A DNA stretch of 64,000 nt from Bacillus sp. FJAT-27264 (GTDB lineage Bacteria; Bacillota; Bacilli; Paenibacillales; Paenibacillaceae): positions 62,001 to 126,000 of the forward strand of contig NZ_MAQW01000032.1 of NCBI RefSeq assembly GCF_001682855.1, read 5' to 3'. This document shows, in pieces, positions 1 through 8,722 of this stretch. The position numbers and the translations under genes are program-made. The first letter of the stretch is position 1. Every line of letters starts with the position of its first letter. The notes under the pieces were generated by a model, which made no database searches, was not told the origin of the DNA, and saw only the letters and a program-made list of their open reading frames with translations.

Positions 1-865
1 AGGTTTTGTTGAAAACCTGATTGAACAGCGCTTTGTTTTGGAATAGAGCTTTTCCAGATTCGAGACTAAATACGGAGTAGAAAGATTGTTCTTGGGTAGG
101 ATCAGGGTGAGTGGCATTTGCTGGCATGATATCAGAATAAGTATAGGAATTCCATAGCTCCAGTTTATGTTGATCATTTATTCGCAGGTTATTATTAAGC
201 CCAATATTGTTCAATTCAGTGGATTTTTTTGTATTTAGGTCTACGATCTTTACGAAAAAGTCTGTAGCCATGGTTCTTTCTCCTGAATATTGAATCACAA
301 GATAAGGATGGTTTTGATAGTCCCAATCGGTTACATTTACATATTCATAGACAGAATTTTTAATTTGGGCATCATACACAGACAGCGGTTGTTTCCAAGG
401 AGATTGATAGAGAGAGAATTGATTACCTTTTTGAATCATTAGCCGCTCACTCATACCATTATAAGGTGCTGCCCATTTTACTTTTACATCCTTGGTTACA
501 GTTATTGGATATTGTGACTTACTTATTTCAACGCCCTGTTCGTTAAATACCTGTTTTTGAACTTTGTTGGTGGCAGTCTGAGTTAAAACTATAATCTTTT
601 GGGGTGAAGAAATGAGTTTTACATCCAGTATCGGACGAATAGAATTAACTTTCTTAATCACACTTCCTTTAGTAACATCAACCCAATTAAGTTCATTATT
701 AGTCTTGATCAATACGTTAGCATCATCTAGTCTGTAAATATTATTTGTGTTCTTAAACATTTCTGTGGAAAGGCCCGTTGTAGCCGAATAAGAATATTCA
801 GGATGAATGAAAGCCGCTACTAGGATAGTGATGAAGAGAATCAGGTTGAATTTGCTTTTTCTCAT
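1..865 (-). CDS. Secreted protein of unknown function, 3' end beyond the window
   Basis: The reverse strand is open from an ATG at 865 to the first base of the window, giving at least 288 residues with no stop. The start is supported by an AAAGGAG Shine-Dalgarno about 10 bases upstream. The N-terminus (MRKSKFNLILFITILVAAF) is a signal peptide: basic residues, a hydrophobic core, then SYSA before a polar stretch. The rest is rich in beta-strand-like, Asn- and Lys-rich segments with no motif I recognise. It lies upstream-to-downstream with no gene following inside the window. It is probably exported or cell-wall associated, but I cannot assign a function. Confidence 0.7.
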   Translation of the reverse strand, partial: MRKSKFNLILFITILVAAFIHPEYSYSATTGLSTEMFKNTNNIYRLDDANVLIKTNNELNWVDVTKGSVIKKVNSIRPILDVKLISSPQKIIVLTQTATNKVQKQVFNEQGVEISKSQYPITVTKDVKVKWAAPYNGMSERLMIQKGNQFSLYQSPWKQPLSVYDAQIKNSVYEYVNVTDWDYQNHPYLVIQYSGERTMATDFFVKIVDLNTKKSTELNNIGLNNNLRINDQHKLELWNSYTYSDIMPANATHPDPTQEQSFYSVFSLESGKALFQNKALFNQVFNKT

Positions 866-944
866 TAGAGGGTAGACTCCTTTAAAGGGATTTAATTAAA
901 TAATTAGACGTATTTGGAAATATAAAGTTGCAGAGAAAAGGTAA

Positions 945-975
945 AGGCTACTATTCAATAAGTGAATGGTAGCCT
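945..975 (-). terminator. Rho-independent terminator
   Basis: An inverted repeat, AGGCTAC-ATTC against GAAT-GTAGCCT with a short loop and one mismatch, lies 30 bases past the stop of the reverse-strand gene ending at 1005. On the reverse strand the stem is followed by TTTACCTTTT. On the plus strand it is followed by six Ts, so it may work in both directions. Confidence 0.75.
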
Positions 976-1004
976 TTTTTAGCATTTAATTGTTAACGAA
1001 CTCT

Positions 1005-2201
1005 TTAGTTGTAGATCCAATAGGACTCGTCTCTATCAGTCGAAGAAATGACTTTCTTTAAAAAGTATATTTTTGAACCGTGGAGACAGGTTTGATCAGA
1101 AAGGCCAGATATTTCACCCGGATATGCTGTTGAAGTACCGTTGTTAGTTAGGAATCTAAAATTACCCCAATTGGCTTCACTTGTCCATCCTGTATGAAAA
1201 ATGCTTGTTTGTGGTAATGGTGGGCTTTGTATTGGCAGTCCAATAGTTGTAAGACGTTTAACTTTAAGCCCTGCGGTCGAGATGTCTGGATAACGAACAA
1301 CGTATAATTCACTGTAACCAATCAAGTAATGAATCGTGAGCTTTTGATCACTGGTTTTGTAATAAGCTTTATATCCTGTTACAGTTTGACCTGCAGTATA
1401 TGGTTTGCTCGTATCATACCAATAACCATTTGTACTGCTACCAGGTCCAGTATCTTTGATGGGACCATACTTTGCATTGCCATGGAATAACGGAAACCAG
1501 GCAGTAGGATAACTTCCTACCGTTGAAGAAGCTGTTCCGAATCCAACCTCAGCATAGCCGCCGGCTCCATCAAAGCCTGTATATAAATAGCCTGCTTCTC
1601 CATATGAGCTTGCCGTAGCAATGTCATATCCAGGGAATCTGATATCATCCGCTACTGAACCGGTGTAACTTGTTGTAGCGGTACTAGCTGGAGTAGCTAA
1701 TCTATGAAAAGCTCCATCCCCAGAAGTGTTGTTTGCCAATTGAATTCCACCACTTGGAAGGGAAGGCGCAGCTTGAACAGATATTAAGGACTTTGAAATC
1801 TGATCTTCAGTTTCAAAAGAATTCATTTCAACGGGAGCCTTAGTCTCCATTATGAATTCATCACTAATATCACCACGTTTTGAGCTTTCGGCAGACAACA
1901 AATTCCCATCACCATTAAATTCTAATAATGTTACGTCTGCATTCTTTATTTTTTCAATATTTTCCTTGAGTGTTTCATCTTCAATTTTGTTATCCAGTTC
2001 ATTTGTGAAGCTTTTTTCATTTAATGATTGGAAACTGAAGTTCTGAATGTTATGCAGTGCTAGTTCATCATTAATTGCTTCTTGAATATAAGCCTCAAAT
2101 TTATCGTTGTTACTAGTTTCAGCATGAGCGCTAGAATAGGGCATTGCAACAGCACTTATCAAAAAAGCAGTTAATAGTGTCACTTTTGCTTTTTTAAACA
2201 T
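1005..2201 (-). CDS. Secreted protein of unknown function, about 398 residues
   Basis: The ORF starts at an ATG with a GGAGG Shine-Dalgarno 8 bases upstream and begins with a clear signal peptide (MFKKAKVTLLTAFLISAVA, then a likely cleavage after SSAHA near residue 27). Residues about 30-150 are charged and helical. From about 155 the protein turns Gly/Ser/Thr/Tyr-rich with a beta-sandwich look. The mature protein is therefore probably a two-part extracellular protein with a helical N-terminal region and a beta-rich C-terminal domain. It follows a 370-base intergenic region and ends at its own terminator, so it is likely transcribed alone. I do not recognise a named family with certainty. A surface or matrix role is only inference. 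Confidence 0.75.
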   Translation of the reverse strand: MFKKAKVTLLTAFLISAVAMPYSSAHAETSNNDKFEAYIQEAINDELALHNIQNFSFQSLNEKSFTNELDNKIEDETLKENIEKIKNADVTLLEFNGDGNLLSAESSKRGDISDEFIMETKAPVEMNSFETEDQISKSLISVQAAPSLPSGGIQLANNTSGDGAFHRLATPASTATTSYTGSVADDIRFPGYDIATASSYGEAGYLYTGFDGAGGYAEVGFGTASSTVGSYPTAWFPLFHGNAKYGPIKDTGPGSSTNGYWYDTSKPYTAGQTVTGYKAYYKTSDQKLTIHYLIGYSELYVVRYPDISTAGLKVKRLTTIGLPIQSPPLPQTSIFHTGWTSEANWGNFRFLTNNGTSTAYPGEISGLSDQTCLHGSKIYFLKKVISSTDRDESYWIYN

Positions 2202-2578
2202 TAGCTATTCCTCCATAATCTAAATTAGATTCCGTACATTTGTCAGAACATCTAGATGTGTATATGAGAGCTGGCCAGCTATTCATAGCATTCAAAATTT
2301 TCGTATAAATTCTATTATTTTCTATTTATCCGAGCTGCTCAGTCAGTATATAATACCAATAAATAACAGTTAAATGATTTTGCTCACAGTTTTTTTTACT
2401 TCAATATGTCTTCTAAATGTGTGTTTGAATCTTTTAAAAGAAAGGTAGCTTTCTAATCTAAAATTCGTTCAATCGTTTTTTTATTTCCCCTCAAGGCACC
2501 TGATGTCGAACTTTCGCCCATGCCCCTGCATAGCATATAGCACCTACTGAGTTACAGGTGAGAAAGGGGCGCACGATC
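2202..2578. other. Intergenic region between divergent genes
   Basis: This AT-rich stretch separates the start of the secreted-protein gene (reverse) from the permease gene (forward). It must hold promoters for both. I see AT-rich -10-like hexamers but no pair good enough to name. No small gene is evident. Confidence 0.5.
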
Positions 2579-3991
2579 ATGGGGATTGAGCTATCAGCGA
2601 TCCATTATGTGTATCTGGTATTCATTGTGTTCATCCTCGGGCTGCTGATCCGGCGGCGGGATACGACGATGATCTGTGTGGTTGGGATTTTTGCCTTGGG
2701 TCTGCTCGCGACGAATACGCTGAGCGGTTCGGTGTCGGGGATCTTCAATTCTTTTGTATATGCGACCAAAGAGCTGCTCGGTACGATCATGATTATCTCC
2801 ATTATTGTAGCGATGAGCCGGATTCTGATTATTACCGGGATCAATGAGACGATGGTTGCGCCGCTCAGCCGTTTCATTCGTACGCCGTCCATGGCTTACT
2901 GGGGAATTGGCATCATTATGATGGTGACGTCCCTATTCTTCTGGCCTTCGCCGGCGGTCGCTCTGATCGGTGCTGTATTGCTGCCTGTTGCGGTTCGTGT
3001 CGGTCTGCCTGCGCTAGGAGCGGCCATGGCGATGAATCTGTTTGGTCACGGTATCGCGCTATCCGGAGATTACATTATTCAGGGCGCCCCCAAACTCACC
3101 GCAGACGCAGCCGGACTTCCGGTAAGCAGTGTCATGGAGGCCAGTGTTCCGCTCGTGATTGTCATGGGGGTGGTTACGACGGTGGCCGCGTTCTGGCTGA
3201 TGCGTAGAGATCAGAAGAACGGAACTTGGCGGGATGGGCTGGTCACGGTAAAAGGAGGTAGTACGCTCACAGAGGTGGGTGAACAGCTCATAGGGCCATT
3301 ATTGATTAGTCCCCGTGTCAAAAAAACGCTGGCGATCGTCATCCCGCTTCTATTCCTAGTCGATGTTGTTGCGATGTTCGTCCTGAAGCTGCAAGGCGGG
3401 GATGCCACAGCGCTCGTGGGAGGTACGGCGGTACTCATTCTGATCGCCATCACCATGCTGGCCCACCGCAACCGGGGGCTCGAAAAGATCACATCCTATT
3501 TAATAGAAGGATTTGTTTTTGGATTTAAGGTGTTTGGTCCGGTGATTCCGATTGCGGCTTTTTTCTATCTGGGCGATTCGGCGTTCACCGAGCTGTTCGG
3601 AAAAGTGCTCCCGGAAACTTCGCACGGCATCGTGAACGACCTCGGTGTCGCTCTGGCGAATCATGTTCCGCTTAACGGTGCAGTGGGCGCGGTCACCATG
3701 ACCATAATCGGGGCGATCACCGGGCTGGATGGTTCGGGCTTCTCCGGGATTTCACTGGCTGGCTCTATTGCGCAGCTGTTCGCATCCGCCATTCATACCG
3801 GGGCAGCGACACTGACCGCACTAGGGCAGGTGGCTGCGATTTGGGTTGGCGGTGGTACGCTGATTCCGTGGGCACTCATCCCTGCAGCCGCGATCTGCGG
3901 CGTTAGCCCGTTTGAGCTGGCCCGGCGCAATCTGAAGCCCGTACTGCTGGGACTGGCGGTGACGACGATTGTAGCGATGTTCCTGGTGTAG
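2579..3991 (+). CDS. Multi-pass permease, GntP/CitMHS-like ion transporter superfamily
   Basis: The product of about 470 residues is almost entirely hydrophobic helices (roughly 11-12 membrane segments), with a basic loop near residues 205-225 and re-entrant-looking Gly/Pro stretches such as FFWPSPAVALIGA. This resembles the IT-superfamily carriers for gluconate, citrate or other organic anions, but the substrate cannot be read from sequence. I chose the ATG at 2579 over the upstream in-frame GTG at 2558, because the GAAAGGGG Shine-Dalgarno lies between the two. The gene stands alone and ends in a strong terminator. Confidence 0.7.
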   Translation: MGIELSAIHYVYLVFIVFILGLLIRRRDTTMICVVGIFALGLLATNTLSGSVSGIFNSFVYATKELLGTIMIISIIVAMSRILIITGINETMVAPLSRFIRTPSMAYWGIGIIMMVTSLFFWPSPAVALIGAVLLPVAVRVGLPALGAAMAMNLFGHGIALSGDYIIQGAPKLTADAAGLPVSSVMEASVPLVIVMGVVTTVAAFWLMRRDQKNGTWRDGLVTVKGGSTLTEVGEQLIGPLLISPRVKKTLAIVIPLLFLVDVVAMFVLKLQGGDATALVGGTAVLILIAITMLAHRNRGLEKITSYLIEGFVFGFKVFGPVIPIAAFFYLGDSAFTELFGKVLPETSHGIVNDLGVALANHVPLNGAVGAVTMTIIGAITGLDGSGFSGISLAGSIAQLFASAIHTGAATLTALGQVAAIWVGGGTLIPWALIPAAAICGVSPFELARRNLKPVLLGLAVTTIVAMFLV

Positions 3992-4010
3992 TGATATAGG
4001 CTTGCCTGTA

Positions 4011-4039
4011 AAAAGCATCCGCGGGTAGCGGGTGCTTTT
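4011..4039 (+). terminator. Rho-independent terminator after the permease gene
   Basis: The hairpin AAAAGCA-CCGC / GCGG-TGCTTTT with a GGGTA loop begins 20 bases after the permease stop and ends in Ts. The A-rich 5' arm could also make it act on the other strand. Confidence 0.85.
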
Positions 4040-4060
4040 GTGCGTATACGTACGGCTGTC

Positions 4061-4087
4061 TTGAATGGCTAGACATTGTGGTACACT
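4061..4087 (+). promoter_or_regulatory. Candidate sigma-A promoter for the EcsC-family gene
   Basis: TTGAAT at 4061-4066 and TACACT at 4082-4087 are spaced by 15 bases, slightly short. A start near 4094 would put the foldable leader described next at the very 5' end of the transcript. Confidence 0.4.
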
Positions 4088-4101
4088 AAAAGAAAAGTGG
4101 A

Positions 4102-4160
4102 ATTTCAGCGGGACTCCGCTGTGTGATCATCCGGGAGTGAGTCACAGGGTGAACTGAAAT
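4102..4160 (+). ncRNA. Foldable 5' leader, three-way-junction-like
   Basis: The RNA can form a closing stem ATTTCAG (4102-4108) with CTGAAAT (4154-4160). This encloses a small hairpin around CAGCGG-GACT-CCGCTG and a second hairpin pairing TGTGATCA (4122-4129) with TGA-TCACA (about 4138-4146). Part of the first hairpin competes with the closing stem, so two alternative folds are possible. It matches no riboswitch class that I recognise. A Shine-Dalgarno-like AGGGTGA sits in its 3' part, just before the leader ORF. Confidence 0.35.
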
Positions 4161-4241
4161 ATGGACCTGATCGCCTGCTCGGACGTATACCTTTTAAATG
4201 ACGATGATTTGAACGGGGCAACTAAGCTCCATATAACATAA
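4161..4241 (+). CDS. Short leader ORF, 26 residues
   Basis: An ATG at 4161 is preceded at 8 bases by AGGGTGA and opens a 26-codon frame. Its TAA (4239-4241) overlaps the Shine-Dalgarno AAGGGAGG of the EcsC-family gene. The peptide has no recognised motif. The arrangement suggests translational coupling, in which ribosomes finishing the short ORF hand over to the next gene, but no coding bias can be judged at this length. It may be non-functional. Confidence 0.3.
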   Translation: MDLIACSDVYLLNDDDLNGATKLHIT

Positions 4242-4255
4242 GGGAGGTTCTCAAG

Positions 4256-5122
4256 ATGGCGCATCCACAACATCCGTCCGCACAGTTAGAGACATTGGAG
4301 CAGCTTGATGCCGCACTGGCTGAAGTCACGAAGTGGGAAAAAGAGCAGAAAAAGCTGATGATCTGGGACCGCATGTCCCGTCTGCCTTTTAAACTGCTGG
4401 ACAAGATTACACCGAAGATTATTCACGATAAAATAGGCCAACTACTCGATGAATTGGGCAGCTATATCCAGAACGGTGGCAACTATCTGGTAGCAGGACG
4501 TAAAGTTGGAACCCTCGTCGCTTCCCAAAGTCAGGCCGCTGGCGGGTCGGAGCGAGGTCCTTATTCCTTGTCAGTCATGGACGCGTCTGCACTTCAGCTC
4601 ATCGAGACTGGACGAGAGACAGCGACGATTCAGGGGGCGACCACTGGAGTTGGTGGTGTGTTCACTCTGGCAGTAGATATTCCGGCCACTCTGGGCCTGT
4701 CTCTGAAGGTCATTCAGGAGATTGGCTTGTGCTATGGCTATGATCCGACCGATAAGGCGGAACGGATATTCACGGTAAAAGTGATGCAGTTCGCTTCCTC
4801 GGACATCGTGGGTAAGCAGGCGATCCTGGAAGAGCTGAACCTGCAAGCAGGTGGAAGCGGAGATATCCTTGAAGGCACAAACGCAGCCTTATCCAAGATT
4901 AAGGGCTGGCACGAAGTCATCACCGTATACCGGGACAACTTCGGTTGGAAAAAGCTGTTGCAGATGGTTCCGGTGGCGGGAATTGTTTTTGGCGCTTATA
5001 CGAATCGCAAAACGATTGAGGATGTAGGCGAGGCTGCGCGTATGCTGTACCGGAAGAGAAGGATTCTGGCGCGGATGGTGGAGATGCAGCGAGTGGGTGG
5101 AGATAAGAGCTTGGAGCTGTAG
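4256..5122 (+). CDS. EcsC family protein
   Basis: The 288-residue product has the shape and motifs of the EcsC family. An amphipathic N-terminal part with a basic IWDRMSRLPFKLLDKITPK segment is followed by a Gly-rich region (TGVGGVFTLAVDIPATLGL, about residues 135-155). Near 155 comes IQEIGLCYGYD, and then a helical C-terminal region. Family members are named after B. subtilis EcsC, whose biochemical role is not established; a peripheral membrane location is likely. The start has a strong GGGAGG Shine-Dalgarno. The gene precedes rlmH by 180 bases in the same direction. Confidence 0.8.
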   Translation: MAHPQHPSAQLETLEQLDAALAEVTKWEKEQKKLMIWDRMSRLPFKLLDKITPKIIHDKIGQLLDELGSYIQNGGNYLVAGRKVGTLVASQSQAAGGSERGPYSLSVMDASALQLIETGRETATIQGATTGVGGVFTLAVDIPATLGLSLKVIQEIGLCYGYDPTDKAERIFTVKVMQFASSDIVGKQAILEELNLQAGGSGDILEGTNAALSKIKGWHEVITVYRDNFGWKKLLQMVPVAGIVFGAYTNRKTIEDVGEAARMLYRKRRILARMVEMQRVGGDKSLEL

Positions 5123-5302
5123 GAGTAAGAGCTCCAGATTTGAATCGGTAGAAGCGGTTTATAAAGAAAAAGTTTGGGATAAGAGCGACCGGAAGTCCAG
5201 ACATGTTACCTTAGTGACGCCCGGGCCTTTCGCTGGAGCTACACCCCATGAAAGAAGATAGATTTTAGACATAGTATTGTAAGCAAACAGATGGAGGGTT
5301 TT

Positions 5303-5782
5303 ATGTTAATTCAGATTATTGGCGTAGGTAAATTGAAGGAAAAGTACTTGATTGATGGCATCGCGGAATATGCGAAAAGGCTGACGCCTTACCTCAAATT
5401 CCAGGTGATTGAGGTAGCGGATGAAAAAGCACCCGACTCTCTGAGCGAAGCAGAGGTGGTGCAGGTGAAGGGGCGCGAGGGCGAACGTATCCTCGCGCAG
5501 ATCAAAAGCGAGGCGCATGTTATTGCGCTCGCGATCGACGGCAAGCTCTGGAGCTCGGAAGAGCTTGCCGGAGAGATCGACCGGCTCGGCACCTATGGGA
5601 CGAGCCATGTTGTTTTTGTTATCGGAGGGAGCCATGGGCTCTCCGACGATGTCATGCGCCGCGCGCAGCAGCGCATGAGCTTCGGGCGCATGACGCTGCC
5701 CCATCAGCTCATGCGCCTGGTGCTGGTGGAACAGATTTATCGCGCGGTGAAGATAAATCGGGGGGAACCGTATCATAAGTAG
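5303..5782 (+). CDS. rlmH: 23S rRNA (pseudouridine-1915-N3)-methyltransferase
   Basis: RlmH methylates pseudouridine 1915 in helix 69 of 23S rRNA in assembled 70S ribosomes, using S-adenosylmethionine through a knotted SPOUT fold. The sequence shows the N-terminal MLIQIIGVGKLKEKYL, the SAM-site loop FVIGGSHGLS (about residues 101-110), MTLPHQLMRLVLVEQIYRA, and the canonical C-terminus GEPYHK. At 159 residues it is the normal family length. I use the second ATG (5303), because GGAGGG lies between it and the in-frame ATG at 5291. The last codons form the repeated sequence found five more times downstream, and rlmH is the classic SCC insertion target in staphylococci. The gene itself is intact. 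Confidence 0.97.
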   Translation: MLIQIIGVGKLKEKYLIDGIAEYAKRLTPYLKFQVIEVADEKAPDSLSEAEVVQVKGREGERILAQIKSEAHVIALAIDGKLWSSEELAGEIDRLGTYGTSHVVFVIGGSHGLSDDVMRRAQQRMSFGRMTLPHQLMRLVLVEQIYRAVKINRGEPYHK

Positions 5783-5786
5783 CGGC
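5765..5786 (+). repeat. rlmH-end repeat copy 1 (attL-like, inside rlmH)
   Basis: GAACCGTATCATAAGT followed by AGCGGC spans the last codons and stop of rlmH. Just downstream, AGTTTTT-TGAGG-AAAAACT forms a hairpin. The flank to about 5825 (AACTCGCAG and following) resembles the flank of copy 3, as expected if both mark left ends of related elements. Confidence 0.8.
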
Positions 5787-6049
5787 AAGTTTTTTGAGGA
5801 AAAACTCGCAGGAGCCTCAGAATAGGTCTCTAGGGGCATAGGTTTGAGTTGCCCGCAATTGCTGGGTATGTCGCCATACATATTCTCTTGCAAGGTAATT
5901 GGCGATAACTAGGGTTTGAGGGTAGGCTGAACTTTCAGACACCTTGGTTGTTTGGAGAACAAGCTAGTGGAGGCGATAATGTAGTAGTGATAAGGCGGGT
6001 TATAAGCCTCAAAGGTCGTTCATTTATAAACCAAATTAGGGGTGAAGTT

Positions 6050-6901
6050 ATGAGATTGAAAGACCAATTAAAGATTTACGAACATGAGACTGAGAAACTT
6101 GCTCATATTAAAACAGCTATATTAAATAAGTATGCTTTATCCAGAAGTGAAGCCTATATTGATGTAGAAGAAAAATATAGAGGTGCTGAGGATTCTGACT
6201 ATGAAATTGGTAATGATGAATACTATCAAAGCGACTATAATGAAATCGCTCCGAAAATAGTTGCTAATGTAATGAGTGAACTAGGAGTATCGACACGTGA
6301 CTTTCAAGCTAGAACAAATCTAAGTAATGAAGTAGATATATTGTATTCTTCCTATAGACATTATGAAATTTGGGATTTCATATCGAGTCTTGATCCTTTT
6401 CAATTTTTAATTGCTGTGAGTTCGTTTTTAAAGTACGCTGTAGGTCCTCAAACAATTAGGAATTTAAATGCAATCACAAAGAAAGAGCTTAAAAAATCTG
6501 AAATCAATTTAATAAGTGCGCCATCAGTTTTTGTGGCCATGTCCTTTGCAGAGGATATGAGACATGCGAAGATAAGCATAATGAACGCGATAAGTGCTTT
6601 TGAGCATATACCGATGATCATTGATATGAAAGAACACAGTAACCAGATAGTTCCCGAAATTTTCTACGAAATTGATAAGAGTGAATTTGTTGTAGCTGAT
6701 TTAACTCATCAAAGAACAGGCGTTTATTATGAGGCTGGTTATGCAGTGGGCAAAGGAAAACAAGTGATTTTGACTTGTAAGAGAAGTGACTTTGAAGAAA
6801 GACATTTTGACGTTTCACAGGTAAACACTATCGTATGGAATGACGAATCTGATTTAGAAAAAAGACTGAAAACTAGAATTGAGGCAATGCTTGGTGAATA
6901 G
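6050..6901 (+). CDS. Nucleoside 2-deoxyribosyltransferase/TIR-like domain protein, effector candidate
   Basis: The product is 283 residues from the ATG at 6050, which follows TTAGGGGTGA; a frame extending up to a TTG at 5948 lacks such a site. Residues 1-150 are helical and charged with no known motif. From about 160 the C-terminal domain shows VFVAMSF, then YEIDKSEFVVADLT, then GVYYEAGYAVGKGKQVI. This is the signature layout of nucleoside-2-deoxyribosyltransferase-like and TIR-like folds, in which a conserved Glu (here in YYEAGYA) acts on NAD- or nucleoside-type substrates. Such domains are common effectors in antiphage systems, so NAD or nucleotide cleavage on infection is plausible but unproven. 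The gene is AT-rich compared with rlmH and has its own terminator. Confidence 0.65.
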   Translation: MRLKDQLKIYEHETEKLAHIKTAILNKYALSRSEAYIDVEEKYRGAEDSDYEIGNDEYYQSDYNEIAPKIVANVMSELGVSTRDFQARTNLSNEVDILYSSYRHYEIWDFISSLDPFQFLIAVSSFLKYAVGPQTIRNLNAITKKELKKSEINLISAPSVFVAMSFAEDMRHAKISIMNAISAFEHIPMIIDMKEHSNQIVPEIFYEIDKSEFVVADLTHQRTGVYYEAGYAVGKGKQVILTCKRSDFEERHFDVSQVNTIVWNDESDLEKRLKTRIEAMLGE

Positions 6902-6938
6902 CTGCTTACTGTAAAAGGATGATGCTGGAATTGATTTT

Positions 6939-6971
6939 GCGAGTCCTATTTAATTTAAAGAAAGGACTCGC
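6939..6971 (+). terminator. Rho-independent terminator after the TIR/NDT-like gene
   Basis: GCGAGTCCT pairs with AGGACTCGC across an AT-rich loop, and the stem is followed by TTTATA. It lies 38 bases past the stop of the upstream gene. Confidence 0.75.
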
Positions 6972-7078
6972 TTTATATTCATGTAAGTAAGTTCAACTGT
7001 ATTACATTTAAAAGCAAACTTTTCATACTACAAAATGATGGTGTACCTCGAAGGGGACTTTTGCCGATTCACAGCAAA

Positions 7079-7108
7079 AGCCCCTTCCGCCGTTTTGGCA
7101 GAAGGGGC
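7079..7108 (-). terminator. Terminator after the serine recombinase gene
   Basis: On the reverse strand GCCCCTTC-GCC pairs with GGC-GAAGGGGC, followed by TTTTGC, 4 bases past the recombinase stop. The left arm can alternatively pair with 7050-7056 on the plus strand, so converging transcripts from both sides can be stopped here. Confidence 0.8.
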
Positions 7109-7111
7109 CAG

Positions 7112-8704
7112 TTAAAAATGCTGTTGCACCTGCGGGTTGAATTCCAGTTCAATGCTTCGCATGTCCGTTGGTACGCTGAAGTGAATCTGCTTGATGACGC
7201 TCTGAAAGAGGGTCTTTTGCGTCTCTGGGAGAGAAGAAAGCAGCAGGGAGTGGAACTGGCCGAGCAATTGCTGCACCTGCTTCACTGGAATCGGATCAGA
7301 AGCACATTCCATGAGCCGCTGCTCGACGCTGGTTTTTCGCTCAAGAAGTCGTTCGTTTTGCTCCTTGAATTCGCTTAGCCTCTCAATTAACAGGCTTTCG
7401 TCTACGCCGTCCCGTTCGTACAGTTTGAAATACTTTTTGCGCTGCGCGTTCACGGCGGCAAGCTCCTTGTCAATGCCCTCCCTTTCCTTCTGTAACGGAA
7501 CCACGTTTACGGTCCGGTCCTTGTTCATCTTTCGTACAACGTCCTCCACAATTTTTGGCTTCTGGACCACCTCAGCCAACCGGTCGAACACGTACTGCTC
7601 GGCGTCGTCTGCCTTTACGGAGTTGGAACTGCACACCCAGCGTCCTCCGTTTTGGAAGGCGGAGCAAACGTAATAGCGTCTCACCACTTTCCTGCCATCT
7701 TTGAGAGTATCACAGACACGATGAGCAGCTAGGGCCGCCCCGCATTGTGGACAGCGCATGAGGCCGACCAGCGGGTACGTACCGTCAAAGGTGCGGGGAG
7801 GGGAGTAGGACTTTTTCTGGAAAAACGTCTGTACCACCTCCCATAGTTCAGTGGAAATGATGGGTTCATGAATGCCGTCCTCGATGATCGGGTTTGGATT
7901 AATACCCTTTCGTCGCTTCTCGCTCCAGTCCTCCCGCACATTGTAGCGGATCTTCCCGATATAAACGGAGTTGTTGATGATCGTCTTGATTGCCACGCTG
8001 GTAAAATGATTCCCCGGCTTGGTCTGATAGCCTTCATGATTCATCTGATTGGCGATGCTCCGCAGACCCCGGCCCTCTGCGTACAGATGAAAGATTTTAC
8101 GCACAACTTCAGTTTGCTTGCCGGAGGTAATCTCCACGCCGTCATAGCCCAGAACCTGGCCGCCGTTCCATTTGCCTTCCCTTGCCCGTTGTTTCATCCC
8201 CATCTTGACATTCTCAACAATCATACTCCGTTGGTACTCTGCGAAGGAGCCCATCATGTGCATGTGCATTCTGCCAGAAGCTGTCGTCATGTCGAATTGC
8301 TTTTCGGTTATGCTGCGAAACAACACGTTGTTTCGATGAAAGGTTTCTGTGAGAAAAGTAATGTCGGCGAGCTTGCGTGAAAGCCTGTCTAAGCGCCATA
8401 CCCAAACCTCACGAATTATACCGCTTTCTATGTCCTTTAGGAGCTCTTGAAAGGCAGGACGCTTATCCATTGACTTGCCAGAAATTGCCGCATCCACGTA
8501 TTCCTTGAATACCACTTTATGTTCCGCTCGTGCACATTTTCTCAGTTCTTCAAGCTGCGCCTCAATACTGAAGCCAAGCTCGGCCTGTTTTGTGGTGCTG
8601 ACCCGGATGTAGAATGTAATCCCATCGGTGATAAGAGGCGTGGAATCTACATTGTGAAGTACGTTGACCGGTGTCCGGCCCCTTTTTAAGGGAGTAAGAT
8701 TCAT
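7112..8704 (-). CDS. Large serine recombinase (SCC cassette recombinase type)
   Basis: The 530-residue protein is a large serine recombinase, an enzyme that joins attP and attB by double-strand cleavage through a 5'-phosphoserine link. The catalytic domain begins with YIRVSTTKQ (nucleophile Ser near residue 36) and includes the usual VWRLDRLSR and an Arg-rich core. A Recombinase domain follows at about 200-300 (GLRSIANQMN). A zinc ribbon comes next (CPQCG near 330 and a second cysteine pair at YYVC and WVC). A long charged coiled coil lies near 400-480. Length matches Ccr-type enzymes (about 450-560). The start follows an AAAGGAGG site. It is the last gene of a reverse-strand unit reading towards rlmH, and its predicted target is the rlmH 3' end. 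Confidence 0.9.
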   Translation of the reverse strand: MNLTPLKRGRTPVNVLHNVDSTPLITDGITFYIRVSTTKQAELGFSIEAQLEELRKCARAEHKVVFKEYVDAAISGKSMDKRPAFQELLKDIESGIIREVWVWRLDRLSRKLADITFLTETFHRNNVLFRSITEKQFDMTTASGRMHMHMMGSFAEYQRSMIVENVKMGMKQRAREGKWNGGQVLGYDGVEITSGKQTEVVRKIFHLYAEGRGLRSIANQMNHEGYQTKPGNHFTSVAIKTIINNSVYIGKIRYNVREDWSEKRRKGINPNPIIEDGIHEPIISTELWEVVQTFFQKKSYSPPRTFDGTYPLVGLMRCPQCGAALAAHRVCDTLKDGRKVVRRYYVCSAFQNGGRWVCSSNSVKADDAEQYVFDRLAEVVQKPKIVEDVVRKMNKDRTVNVVPLQKEREGIDKELAAVNAQRKKYFKLYERDGVDESLLIERLSEFKEQNERLLERKTSVEQRLMECASDPIPVKQVQQLLGQFHSLLLSSLPETQKTLFQSVIKQIHFSVPTDMRSIELEFNPQVQQHF

Positions 8705-8722
8705 CAGTATTTCCTCCTTTCC

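Noticed and set aside
5306..5893. 195-codon reverse ORF over rlmH
   Set aside because: It is antisense to the unmistakable rlmH gene and encodes no family-like sequence; a shadow frame of a GC-rich gene.
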